Below are positions 7,347-14,325 of a stretch of 20,374 nucleotides of DNA, piece after piece. A model generated the notes under the pieces. It searched no databases and was not told the DNA's origin. It saw only the letters and a program-made list of their open reading frames with translations. Every line of letters begins with the position of its first letter. Position 1 is the stretch's first letter. A program made the position numbers and the translations under genes. Source of the stretch: Pseudolabrys sp. (lineage in GTDB: Bacteria; Pseudomonadota; Alphaproteobacteria; Rhizobiales; Xanthobacteraceae); NCBI GenBank assembly GCA_026125925.1, contig JAHCKF010000021.1:1-20374 (forward strand), given 5' to 3'.

Positions 7347-7380
7347 AAATCGGCCGGCCTCGCGCCGGCCGATTTTTCTT
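7347..7380 (+). terminator. Intrinsic terminator/attenuator between dctP and dctQ
   Basis: AAATCGGCCGGC (7347-7358) pairs perfectly with GCCGGCCGATTT (7364-7375) around a five-base loop, and the descending arm runs into TTTTTCTTT. This is a textbook Rho-independent terminator 14 bases after the dctP stop and 18 bases before the dctQ start. Because dctQ, dctM and the decarboxylase lie downstream on the same strand with no obvious new promoter, it probably acts as a partial terminator and a 3' stabiliser, giving more binding protein than permease. Confidence 0.9.
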
Positions 7381-7398
7381 TAGTCTCCCGAGGCGATC

Positions 7399-7941
7399 AT
7401 GGAACTCTTCGCTCGCATCGTCCGCTGGCTCTCGCTGGCGTTTGGCGTTTTCGCGGCAACGCTGACGGCGGCCGCGGTCGTCATCGTCTGTCAAATGGTC
7501 TTCGTTCGCTACGTGCTCAACGAGACCACGATCTGGCAGACCGACTTCGTCACCTACAGCCTCGTGGCGGCCACGTTCCTCGGCAGTCCTTACGTGCTGC
7601 TGACCAAGGGACACGTCAACGTCGACGTGCTGCCGATCTACTCAGGCCCGCGCGCGCGCTGGTGGCTGGCGCTATGCGCCGTCATGGTATCGCTGGTCTT
7701 CGTCCTGGTGATGACCTGGCTCACTGCTTCCTTCTGGCTCGAATCCTACCAGAACAACTGGCGGTCCGACTCGATGTGGCGGGCCCGGCTGTGGATTCCC
7801 TATATGGCGATGCCGGTCGGCCTCGGCCTGTTGTCGCTGCAATACATTGTTGACCTAATTGATCTGCTGACGGGCCGTGAACCGCCCTTCGGCATCACCG
7901 GGGAAGGCCCCGCCGTTTCGATCAAGGAGACCGGCACATGA
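7399..7941 (+). CDS. dctQ: TRAP transporter small permease subunit (DctQ family)
   Basis: 180 residues from ATG 7399, preceded by GAGG. Four membrane helices are visible: about residues 10-36 (WLSLAFGVFAATLTAAAVVI), 48-70, 90-110 and 130-150. The segment MVFVRYVLNETTIWQTDFVTY early in the protein corresponds to the conserved FRYV.N....W.EE..RY region of DctQ proteins, here with Gln-Thr-Asp in place of the common Glu pair. DctQ forms one membrane complex with the large subunit DctM and contacts the loaded binding protein. The stop overlaps the dctM start in ATGA (7938-7941), so the two are translationally coupled. Little in the sequence speaks to substrate. Confidence 0.9.
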   Translation: MELFARIVRWLSLAFGVFAATLTAAAVVIVCQMVFVRYVLNETTIWQTDFVTYSLVAATFLGSPYVLLTKGHVNVDVLPIYSGPRARWWLALCAVMVSLVFVLVMTWLTASFWLESYQNNWRSDSMWRARLWIPYMAMPVGLGLLSLQYIVDLIDLLTGREPPFGITGEGPAVSIKETGT

Positions 7942-9257
7942 GTCCGGCCAGCCAGGGCGTTCTCGTCCTCATCGTCACCATCGCCATCTTCCTGACCGGC
8001 GCGCCGGTCGCTTTCGCGCTCGGCGCGGTCGGTATCGCCTTCCTGGTCATCTTCCAGGGAGCGGATTCGCTGCATGTCGCGGCCGAGACTTTGTACTCCG
8101 GCCTGCACGATTTCACGCTGGTCTCGATTCCGATGTTCATCATGATGGGCGCGGCGATCGGTTCCTCGCCGGCGGGACGCGATCTCTACATCGCGCTCGA
8201 CCGCTGGCTGTACCGCGTGCCCGGCGGTCTCGTCATTTCCAACCTCGGCGCCTGCGCCATCTTCGCCGCGCTCACCGGCTCGTCGCCGGCGACCTGCGCC
8301 GCGATCGGCAAGATGGGCATCCCGGAAATGCGCAAGCGCGGCTATCCGGACGAAGTCGCGACCGGATCGATTTGCGCGGGCGGCACGCTCGGCATCCTCA
8401 TCCCGCCGTCGATCACCTTCATTCTCTACGGCATCGCCACCGAGACCTCGATCGGCCGCCTGTTCCTGGCCGGCGTGATGCCGGGACTGCTGCTGACCGC
8501 GCTGTTCATGGCCTGGACGATCTTCTACATCTGGCGCAAGGGGTTCCGTGCCTATGCGGCCGACTTCCGCTACTCGTGGAAGGAGAAGTTCGAGTCGATC
8601 CCGAAGGTCGCCCCGTTCCTCGTGATCGTCGTGGCGGTCATGTATGTTCTGTACGGCGGTGTGGCCACGCCCTCGGAAGCGGCCGGGGTCGGCGCCGCCT
8701 TCTGCTTCCTGCTCGCGGTCCTCATCTATCGCATGTGGAACCCGATGGCGTGGTGGGACATTCTACGTTCCACGACGCGCGAGTCGGTGATGATCCTGAT
8801 GATCATCGCCACCTCCGTGTTGTTCGGCTACATGCTGACGTCGCTCTACATCACCCAGACCCTGGCGGAAACGATCGCCGCCATGCAGGTCAACAAGTGG
8901 GTGCTGATGGGGCTCATCAACGTGTTCCTGCTCGTCTGCGGCTGCTTCATTCCGCCGGCGGGCATCATCCTGATGACGGCGCCGATCCTGCTGCCGATCA
9001 TCACTGCGGCAGGGTTCGATCCTGTATGGTTTGGCGTGATTGTGACCATCAATATGGAGATCGGCCTGATCACGCCGCCGGTCGGTCTGAACCTCTTTGT
9101 CGTCAATGCGATAGCGCCGGACGTCTCGACCAAAAAGGTGCTCTGGGGCGCGGTGCCCTACGTCGGGATGATGGTGCTGTGCATCGTGATTTTGTGTATC
9201 TTCCCCGAGATCGCCACTTGGCTCCCCGACTATCTGATGGGAGCGGCGACACATTAA
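7938..9257 (+). CDS. dctM: TRAP transporter large permease subunit (DctM family)
   Basis: 439 residues, the normal size for DctM, with some eleven to twelve membrane segments. Family markers include FLTGAPVAFALG in the first helix region, LYSGLHDFTLVSIPMFIMMG with the usual SIPMFI element, ALTGSSPATCAAIGKMGIPEM, and GGTLGILIPPSITFILYG with the conserved Ile-Pro-Pro-Ser. The second half repeats this with GCFIPPAGIILMTAPILLPI and EIGLITPPVGLNLFVVNAIA. DctM is the Na+-driven transport channel of the TRAP system, using the ion gradient rather than ATP. It starts within the dctQ stop codon (ATGA) and is followed after 28 bases by the malonyl-CoA decarboxylase gene, so transporter and enzyme are one transcriptional unit. 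Confidence 0.95.
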   Translation: MSPASQGVLVLIVTIAIFLTGAPVAFALGAVGIAFLVIFQGADSLHVAAETLYSGLHDFTLVSIPMFIMMGAAIGSSPAGRDLYIALDRWLYRVPGGLVISNLGACAIFAALTGSSPATCAAIGKMGIPEMRKRGYPDEVATGSICAGGTLGILIPPSITFILYGIATETSIGRLFLAGVMPGLLLTALFMAWTIFYIWRKGFRAYAADFRYSWKEKFESIPKVAPFLVIVVAVMYVLYGGVATPSEAAGVGAAFCFLLAVLIYRMWNPMAWWDILRSTTRESVMILMIIATSVLFGYMLTSLYITQTLAETIAAMQVNKWVLMGLINVFLLVCGCFIPPAGIILMTAPILLPIITAAGFDPVWFGVIVTINMEIGLITPPVGLNLFVVNAIAPDVSTKKVLWGAVPYVGMMVLCIVILCIFPEIATWLPDYLMGAATH

Positions 9258-9285
9258 TTTGGAATTCGGCTGGAGTAGGAGCGTC

Positions 9286-10650
9286 ATGAACACTTCGTTT
9301 TTCGGCGAACTCCTGCAGACCATCTCCGACCGCGGCCGGGCCTTGCTCGACCGCGGTCGCGACCGCCGCGGCGGCACCGAGGCTCGCTCGGAAAGCCTGG
9401 TTGAATTGTGCGAACATCTGCTGTCGGGGCGTGGTGAGGCCTCTGGCGTCGCCCGCGCTCGCGAGATTTTGATCGAATATGCCGAGCTGACAACCGGGCC
9501 TCGCATCGCGTTCTTCGAGGCGCTGGCCAAGCGTTTCGGTGCCGATGCCGAGCGGATGAAGGCCGGATTCGCGGCCTGGGAGCTCGAGCCGAACGACAAA
9601 ACAGCGGCGGCGCTGCACGCCGCGTCGGAACCGCGCCGCCAGGAACTGTTCCGCCGCCTCAATTTGGCGCCGGGCGGCACCGCGGCGCTGGTGGCCATGC
9701 GCGAACAGCTCATGGACGTGCTGCCGAACCGACCGGAGCTGCAGGCGGTCGACGACGATTTCGTCCACCTGTTCACGTCCTGGTTCAACCGCGGCTTCCT
9801 GGTGCTGCGCCACATCGACTGGTCGACACCGGCCAACATCCTGGAGAAGATCATCCGCTACGAGGCGGTGCATGAAATCCATGACTGGGATGATCTGCGC
9901 CGCCGCATCGATCCGGAGGACCGGCGCTGCTACGCCTTCTTCCACCCGGCGCTGGTGGACGAACCGCTGATCTTCGTCGAGGTGGCGCTGACGCGCGACA
10001 TTCCGGAGGCGATCGCCCCGATCCTGGCCAAGACCCGCGATATCATCGAGCCGGAAAAAGCTCGCACCGCGGTGTTCTATTCGATCTCGAACTGTCAACG
10101 CGGGCTCGCCGGCGTGTCGTTCGGCAACTTCCTGATCAAGCAGGTGGTCGAGGAGATCTGCCGCGAGCTGCCGAAGCTGTCGAACCTGGTGACCTTGTCG
10201 CCGGCGCCGACCTTCGCCAAGTGGCTCAAGCGCGAACGCGCCGCCGAGGCCTCGGTGGTGCTCAGCGAGGCCGACAAGCAACTGCTGACGAGCCTCGATG
10301 AGCCGGGCTGGTGGAACGACGAGGAGAAGGTCGAGGCGTTGCGCGACCCGATGAAGCGCGCCGCCGCCTATTACTATCTGCGCGCCAAGTCACCGCGCGG
10401 CATGCCGGTCGATCCGGTGGCGCGTTTCCATCTCGGCAACGGCGCGCGGCTCGAGCGCATCGACTGGCTCGCCGATGCTTCCGACAAGGGCATCGCTCAG
10501 TCTTTCGGACTGATGGTGAACTACCTTTACGATCTCGAGCACATCGAAAAGAACCACGAAGCCTTCGCCGAACAGCGCACCGTGGTGGCTTCGAACGCCG
10601 TGCAGCGCCTGCTGCGCCCGGCGCTGGAGCTCGTGCCGATCGCGGGTTGA
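9286..10650 (+). CDS. matA: Malonyl-CoA decarboxylase
   Basis: 454 residues from ATG 9286, with AGGAG four bases upstream; the open frame begins at a TTG at 9259 that has no such site. The enzyme converts malonyl-CoA to acetyl-CoA and CO2 using a GNAT-like C-terminal domain. Recognisable blocks are TAVFYSISNCQRGLAGVSFG (261-280), NFLIKQVVEEICRELPKL (281-298), LVTLSPAPTFAKWL (301-314) and DPVARFHLGNGARLERIDWL (376-395). By analogy with the human enzyme, the catalytic Ser and His should be S305 and H382; both are present. An alpha-helical N-terminal domain precedes. It closes the TRAP operon, and its presence is the main reason to think the transporter carries malonate. No malonyl-CoA synthetase (matB) follows; the next gene lies on the other strand past two palindromic repeats. 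Confidence 0.95.
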   Translation: MNTSFFGELLQTISDRGRALLDRGRDRRGGTEARSESLVELCEHLLSGRGEASGVARAREILIEYAELTTGPRIAFFEALAKRFGADAERMKAGFAAWELEPNDKTAAALHAASEPRRQELFRRLNLAPGGTAALVAMREQLMDVLPNRPELQAVDDDFVHLFTSWFNRGFLVLRHIDWSTPANILEKIIRYEAVHEIHDWDDLRRRIDPEDRRCYAFFHPALVDEPLIFVEVALTRDIPEAIAPILAKTRDIIEPEKARTAVFYSISNCQRGLAGVSFGNFLIKQVVEEICRELPKLSNLVTLSPAPTFAKWLKRERAAEASVVLSEADKQLLTSLDEPGWWNDEEKVEALRDPMKRAAAYYYLRAKSPRGMPVDPVARFHLGNGARLERIDWLADASDKGIAQSFGLMVNYLYDLEHIEKNHEAFAEQRTVVASNAVQRLLRPALELVPIAG

Positions 10651-10653
10651 CTT

Positions 10654-10700
10654 GTCCCGGGCGCAGCGCAGCACGAAGTGATGCGCTGCAGACCCGGGAC
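10654..10700. repeat. REP-like palindrome A after the malonyl-CoA decarboxylase gene
   Basis: GTCCCGGG (10654-10661) pairs with CCCGGGAC (10693-10700), and inside it GCAGCGC (10663-10669) pairs with GCGCTGC (10683-10689). The element begins three bases after the decarboxylase stop. It is the first of two similar GC-rich palindromes in the gap between two convergent genes, in keeping with repeated intergenic palindromic elements of rhizobial genomes. There is no T run, so a terminator role is possible only as a general transcription or mRNA-end structure. Confidence 0.8.
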
Positions 10701-10726
10701 CTTCATGAAACTGGAGTTTGCGACGG

Positions 10727-10781
10727 CCCCGGCTCTGCGGCGCACCACTTCGCTACGCTACGTGCTGCGCCGCGTCCGGGG
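10727..10781. repeat. REP-like palindrome B before the SDR gene end
   Basis: CCCCGG (10727-10732) pairs with CCGGGG (10776-10781), and GCGGCGCA (10737-10744) pairs with TGCGCCGC (10766-10773). The centre holds a short repeated CTACG (10752-10756, 10757-10761) that looks like an insertion or slippage in the loop. It is separated from palindrome A by 26 bases. Immediately after it, GGCAGG (10780-10785) and CCTGCC (10795-10800) form a smaller hairpin that overlaps the stop codon of the leftward SDR gene. Confidence 0.75.
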
Positions 10782-10788
10782 CAGGCCT

Positions 10789-11487
10789 TCACGACCTGCC
10801 GTAGACCGGCACGACACCGCCGCGTGCCACAGTGTTGGCGGGCGAGGCGAGATGGAGAATCGTCGCCGCGACCTCCTCGACTTTCGGCCATTTGGCGAAG
10901 TCGGCCTTCGGCATCGCCTCGCGGTTGGCGGCGGTATCCATGATCGACGGCGCCACCGCGTTGACCAGAATGCCGTCCTTGGCGACTTCCTCGGCGAGCG
11001 CGGCCGACAGCGCCGCGACACCGGATTTGGCGATGGTATAGGCCGTCATGCCGGCGCCGGTGCGCGGCTCCAGCGCTGGCCGAGCCGCGACATTGACGAT
11101 GCGGCCGCCGCCGCCGGCTGCCTTGATGGCTTTCACGGCGGCTCGGCAGCACAGGAAGCAGGACACGAGATTGCCGTCGACCTGTTTCATCAGCGCGGTC
11201 TTGTCGGTGTCCTCGATTTTGCCCATGGCGAAACCACCGGCGAGGTGGATCGAACCCCAGAGTTTCAATCCGTCGTAGATCTTTGCCACGACGGCTTCGT
11301 CGGCGAGATCGCCGGCCGCCACCAGTGTGACGTTGCCGCTGCCGCGATGAGCGAAGCGCGCTGCCTCGGCCTCGCCGCGATAAGGCACGATGCACCGCGC
11401 GCCTTGACCAATGAGTGTGCCGACCACGGCCGTGCCCAGTGCTCCGGCGCCGCCGGTGACGACGACAGTCTTGTCGGTGAAGGACAT
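10789..11487 (-). CDS. Short-chain dehydrogenase/reductase, dihydropteridine-reductase-like
   Basis: 232 residues from ATG 11487, which has GGAG seven bases upstream; a start five codons earlier is less likely. The Rossmann cofactor motif is VVVTGGAGALGTAV (8-21, TGxxxGxG), and the active-site pair is Y150 and K154 in AYTIAKSG. The usual catalytic Ser is not in its place: the strand reads RIVNVAARPALEPRTGAGMT (129-148), with Ala-Ala where most members have Ser. The same replacement, and the later N(R)..MP.ADF..W segment (188-200, NREAMPKADFAKW), recall mammalian quinonoid dihydropteridine reductase. NAD(P)H-dependent reduction is likely; the substrate is unknown. It ends facing the decarboxylase operon and lies downstream of the amidotransferase gene on the same strand, beyond a palindromic repeat. 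Confidence 0.88.
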   Translation of the reverse strand: MSFTDKTVVVTGGAGALGTAVVGTLIGQGARCIVPYRGEAEAARFAHRGSGNVTLVAAGDLADEAVVAKIYDGLKLWGSIHLAGGFAMGKIEDTDKTALMKQVDGNLVSCFLCCRAAVKAIKAAGGGGRIVNVAARPALEPRTGAGMTAYTIAKSGVAALSAALAEEVAKDGILVNAVAPSIMDTAANREAMPKADFAKWPKVEEVAATILHLASPANTVARGGVVPVYGRS

Positions 11488-11511
11488 CGCACGCTCCGTC
11501 AATTGTAACCG

Positions 11512-11616
11512 GTCATTCCGGGGGACGCCGCGCAGCGGCGAGCCCGGAATCCATAAACCGCAGCGCCGAGGCTATGGAGTCCGGGCTCGCGGACTTCGTC
11601 CGCGCCCCGGAATGAC
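11512..11616. repeat. 105-bp cloverleaf palindromic intergenic element
   Basis: A closed structure bounded by GTCATTCCGGGG (11512-11523) and its exact complement CCCCGGAATGAC (11605-11616). Inside are three more stem-loops: CGCCGC/GCGGCG (11526-11531, 11535-11540), an 18-base arm at 11538-11555 matched with one mismatch by 11573-11590 (centre stem GAGCCCGGA/TCCGGGCTC), and GCGGAC/GTCCGC (11589-11594, 11598-11603). Neighbouring stems share a few bases at their feet. It fills the gap between the amidotransferase stop and the SDR start and resembles repeated intergenic elements that I recall from Bradyrhizobium-type genomes. Confidence 0.88.
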
Positions 11617-11622
11617 AGCAAG

Positions 11623-12489
11623 CTAGCCCCGCCCGCGCTTCACGCGCATTGGCAGCACCTGGTATTCGACCCAGTTTGCGACTTCGCTGACGCGCAGTTT
11701 CTTGTCGAGCACGTTCTGGCTGATGCCGTGTCGCCACGACAGCCGCTTGCACGCGGGGTCGCGGTCGAGCGCGTCGAGGTCGCGGGCGAATTCCTTCATG
11801 TCGGTCTCGTCGGCGAAGAAGCCTTCGCCGATCAGCCGCGTGCCGATGCGCCGCACGATGGCCGCAAGCTCGCGCAGCGGATATTCCGGATGATACTGCA
11901 CGCCCCAGGCGGTCGAGGCCGGGGTGCGGAATTCCACCGCCTGCACCTGCGACACCGCGTTGCTCGACAGCACGGTGGCGCCGGCCGGCAGGGTCTCGAC
12001 CTCGTCGAGATGCACGGTCGGCGCATTGAACACGTCGAGCTTGCCGACATACATCGGGTGCTTGCGGCCGGCCTCGGTCAGGCGGATGCCGCGGCCGAAG
12101 CCGATTTCGCGGCCTTTCGGATTTTTGCGGACGGCGCCGCCGATCGCGGTGGTGATGATCTGCAGCCCCCAGCAAGAGCCGAACACCGGCGTGCCGGTGC
12201 CGAGCGCGCTGCGCACCAGGTCGATCTGCCGGGTGACCTCGGGACCGCCGTTATAAACATGCAGGCTGGAGCCGGTGATGGCGATGCCGTCATAGCCTTC
12301 CAGCGCCTGGCCGGCCGGCAATTGTGCCGTAACGTCAGCGGGATAACAGACGTCGACCTGCGCCATTGGCAGCAATTCGCGCAGCAGATTGGCATAGCCT
12401 TGGCTCGCCGGAACGCCGCCGACGGCGAGGTGTTCAGCCATAGTGGCGGGCGAGTTACCTTCGATAACGAGCAGACGAGGGGCGGGCAT
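11623..12489 (-). CDS. Class I glutamine amidotransferase (GMP synthase GATase-like), stand-alone
   Basis: 288 residues from ATG 12489; the Shine-Dalgarno (AGG) is weak. A single glutaminase domain of the class I (triad) type: nucleophile C106 in PVFGSCWGLQ, with H200 and E202 in WGVQYHPEY. GYDGIAITGSSLHVYNG (65-81) is the usual oxyanion-strand region before it. Such domains release ammonia from glutamine for a partner, or cleave gamma-glutamyl bonds in small amides, as in PuuD-type proteins. No synthetase partner is next to it, so a free-standing amidase or peptidase role is plausible. About 80 residues after the catalytic His-x-Glu form a charged C-terminal extension (DETDMKEFARDLDALDRDPA, then KKLRVSEVANWVEYQVLPMR). 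The SDR gene follows on the same strand; divergent from glpD. Confidence 0.9.
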   Translation of the reverse strand: MPAPRLLVIEGNSPATMAEHLAVGGVPASQGYANLLRELLPMAQVDVCYPADVTAQLPAGQALEGYDGIAITGSSLHVYNGGPEVTRQIDLVRSALGTGTPVFGSCWGLQIITTAIGGAVRKNPKGREIGFGRGIRLTEAGRKHPMYVGKLDVFNAPTVHLDEVETLPAGATVLSSNAVSQVQAVEFRTPASTAWGVQYHPEYPLRELAAIVRRIGTRLIGEGFFADETDMKEFARDLDALDRDPACKRLSWRHGISQNVLDKKLRVSEVANWVEYQVLPMRVKRGRG

Positions 12490-12504
12490 GGAGACCTGGG
12501 GGCG

Positions 12505-12521
12505 GGCGTCAATGTGACGCC
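12505..12521. promoter_or_regulatory. Short perfect palindrome upstream of the amidotransferase gene
   Basis: GGCGTCA-ATG-TGACGCC is a perfect inverted repeat with seven-base arms and a three-base centre, 15 bases upstream of the amidotransferase start codon. It could be an operator for a dimeric regulator or a leader hairpin near the ribosome binding site. It lies in the 186-bp divergent region (12490-12675) shared with glpD, which also holds GCCAA-ggcat-TTGGC around 12547-12561 and an A/T-richer patch at 12570-12600 suited to a promoter. Confidence 0.55.
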
Positions 12522-12675
12522 GAAACAATAGGACAGATATGTCGAAGCCAAGGCATTTGGCAATCGGCCGGTGAAAATTGTGGCTTTAAGGCGCGTTAAC
12601 AGGGGGAGGCTAGATTGTCCGGCGCCGGCCCCCGACAGCGGGCCGCAGGACGAATCATGCGAACCGGGATGCCCC

Positions 12676-14220
12676 ATGGCCGAATCTGACAGCGTCCGCA
12701 GCGGCCAAGGGCGTGCGGAAGGGGCCGATTTCGACCTCGCCATCATCGGCGGCGGCATCAACGGCACCGGGCTGGCGCGGGACGCTGCCGGGCGCGGCCT
12801 CAAGGTCCTGCTGGTCGAAATGAACGACCTCGCCGCCGGCACCTCGTCGGCCTCGTCCAAACTGATCCATGGCGGCCTGCGCTATCTCGAACACGGCGCC
12901 TTCCGTCTGGTGCGCGAAGCGTTGAGCGAGCGCGAGGTGCTGCTCGACATCGCGCCGCATGTCGTGCGGCCGATGCGTTTCGTGTTGCCGCCGGCGCCGG
13001 GACTGCGCGCGCCGCTCATGCTGCGCTTCGGCCTCTGGCTGTACGACGTGCTCGGCGCGCGCAAGCTGTTGCCGGCTTCGCGCACCATCGACCTGACGCA
13101 CAACGTCGTCGGCCAGCCGCTCAAGCGTTCGTTCCGCTACGGCTTCGAATATTCCGACTGCTGGGTGGACGACAGCCGCCTGGTCGTGCTCAACGCGCGC
13201 GACGCCGCCGATCGCGGCGCCTCGATCCGTACCCGCACGCGCTGTGTGCGCGCGGAGCGCAAGGAGCGCTGGGAGCTGGTGCTGCACGACCATGGCCGCC
13301 GCGACGTCGCCACCGCACGCGTTCTGGTCAATGCCGCCGGTCCGTGGATCGGCGAGGTCGCTGAAAATGTGCTGCGGCAGAAATTGTCGGCTGGCGTACG
13401 GCTGATCAAGGGCAGCCACATCGTCGTGCACAAGCTGTTCGATCACGACAGCGGCTACATCCTGCAGGCTCCGGACAAGCGCGTCGTCTTTGCCCTGCCT
13501 TTCGCCGACGAATTTACGCTGATCGGCACCACCGACGAGAACTTCGTCGGCGACGTCAATTCGCCGGCTCCCGGCCCGGAAGAGATTCTCTACCTTTGCG
13601 AGGTGGCCAACCGCTATTTCCGCCAGACGCTGACGCCGGATGAACTCGTGTGGTCCTATGCCGGCGTGCGCCCTCTCTATGACGATGGCAAGGGCAGGCC
13701 GGAGGACGTGACGCGCGACTATCGCCTCGAACTCGATGCGCGGCGTGGCGAAGCGCCATTGCTGACGATCTACGGCGGTAAGATCACGACCTATCGCCGG
13801 CTCGCCGAAGCGGCCCTCGGCAAGCTGTCTCACTATTTCTCCAGCCGGCCGACATGGACCGCACACGAGAAGCTGCCCGGCGGCGAATTCGCAGCCGGCA
13901 ACGTGAAAGAGGTGTTGGCGGAAATGCGCACGCGCTGGCCGTTTCTGACCGAGCCGATGGCGCGCCGTCTGCTGCGCGCCTACGGCCTGCGCGCCGAGCG
14001 TTTCCTCGGCGAGGCGCAGAACATGGAAGATCTCGGGCCAATACTAACCGGCGATCTGACTGCCGCCGAGGTGCGGTATCTGGTCGAGAACGAATGGGCG
14101 GAGACCGCCGACGACATCCTCTGGCGACGCGGCAAATTCGGCCTAACGGCAAGGCCGGACGAGCGGGCCGCCATCGAGCAATTCATCGCGACCTTACGGC
14201 TGCCGGCGCCGCAAGGTTAA
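12676..14220 (+). CDS. glpD: Aerobic glycerol-3-phosphate dehydrogenase
   Basis: 514 residues from ATG 12676; the frame is open further upstream, but the added 35 residues (Pro/Cys-rich) do not resemble the family. The enzyme oxidises glycerol-3-phosphate to dihydroxyacetone phosphate with FAD and passes electrons to quinone at the inner membrane. The FAD-binding motif is DLAIIGGGINGTGLARDAAG (20-39), followed by TSSASSKLIHGGLRYLEHG, the GlpD family signature. Later markers are RVLVNAAGPWIGEVAENVL, LIGTTDENFVGDV, WSYAGVRPLYDDGK and LTIYGGKITTYRRLAEAALG. The C-terminal helical domain (about 390-514) is complete. Unusually, some 17 extra residues precede the FAD motif compared with E. coli GlpD, so the true start could be later, though no better one is visible. 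A receiver protein gene and glpK follow on the same strand. Confidence 0.95.
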   Translation: MAESDSVRSGQGRAEGADFDLAIIGGGINGTGLARDAAGRGLKVLLVEMNDLAAGTSSASSKLIHGGLRYLEHGAFRLVREALSEREVLLDIAPHVVRPMRFVLPPAPGLRAPLMLRFGLWLYDVLGARKLLPASRTIDLTHNVVGQPLKRSFRYGFEYSDCWVDDSRLVVLNARDAADRGASIRTRTRCVRAERKERWELVLHDHGRRDVATARVLVNAAGPWIGEVAENVLRQKLSAGVRLIKGSHIVVHKLFDHDSGYILQAPDKRVVFALPFADEFTLIGTTDENFVGDVNSPAPGPEEILYLCEVANRYFRQTLTPDELVWSYAGVRPLYDDGKGRPEDVTRDYRLELDARRGEAPLLTIYGGKITTYRRLAEAALGKLSHYFSSRPTWTAHEKLPGGEFAAGNVKEVLAEMRTRWPFLTEPMARRLLRAYGLRAERFLGEAQNMEDLGPILTGDLTAAEVRYLVENEWAETADDILWRRGKFGLTARPDERAAIEQFIATLRLPAPQG

Positions 14221-14325
14221 CGAAGCGTCGCCGTCCTTGCCGCAATTGGGTTTACGACTTTCACGTTGTAGCGACGCGACTGTGCTTGAATACCAGTGTG
14301 AAGACGCACCAGAATGGGGCCGCAC

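Noticed and set aside
6271..7614. 447-residue frame antisense to dctP and dctQ
   Set aside because: It runs through the terminator hairpin and the tandem repeat opposite well-conserved TRAP genes; composition is shadow-like.
7877..9289. 470-residue frame on the same strand as dctM
   Set aside because: It is an Arg/His-rich overlapping frame; DctM in the other frame has conserved TRAP motifs throughout.
12655..13866. 403-residue frame antisense to glpD
   Set aside because: It is fully explained by the third-position GC bias of glpD; no ribosome binding site or known domain.
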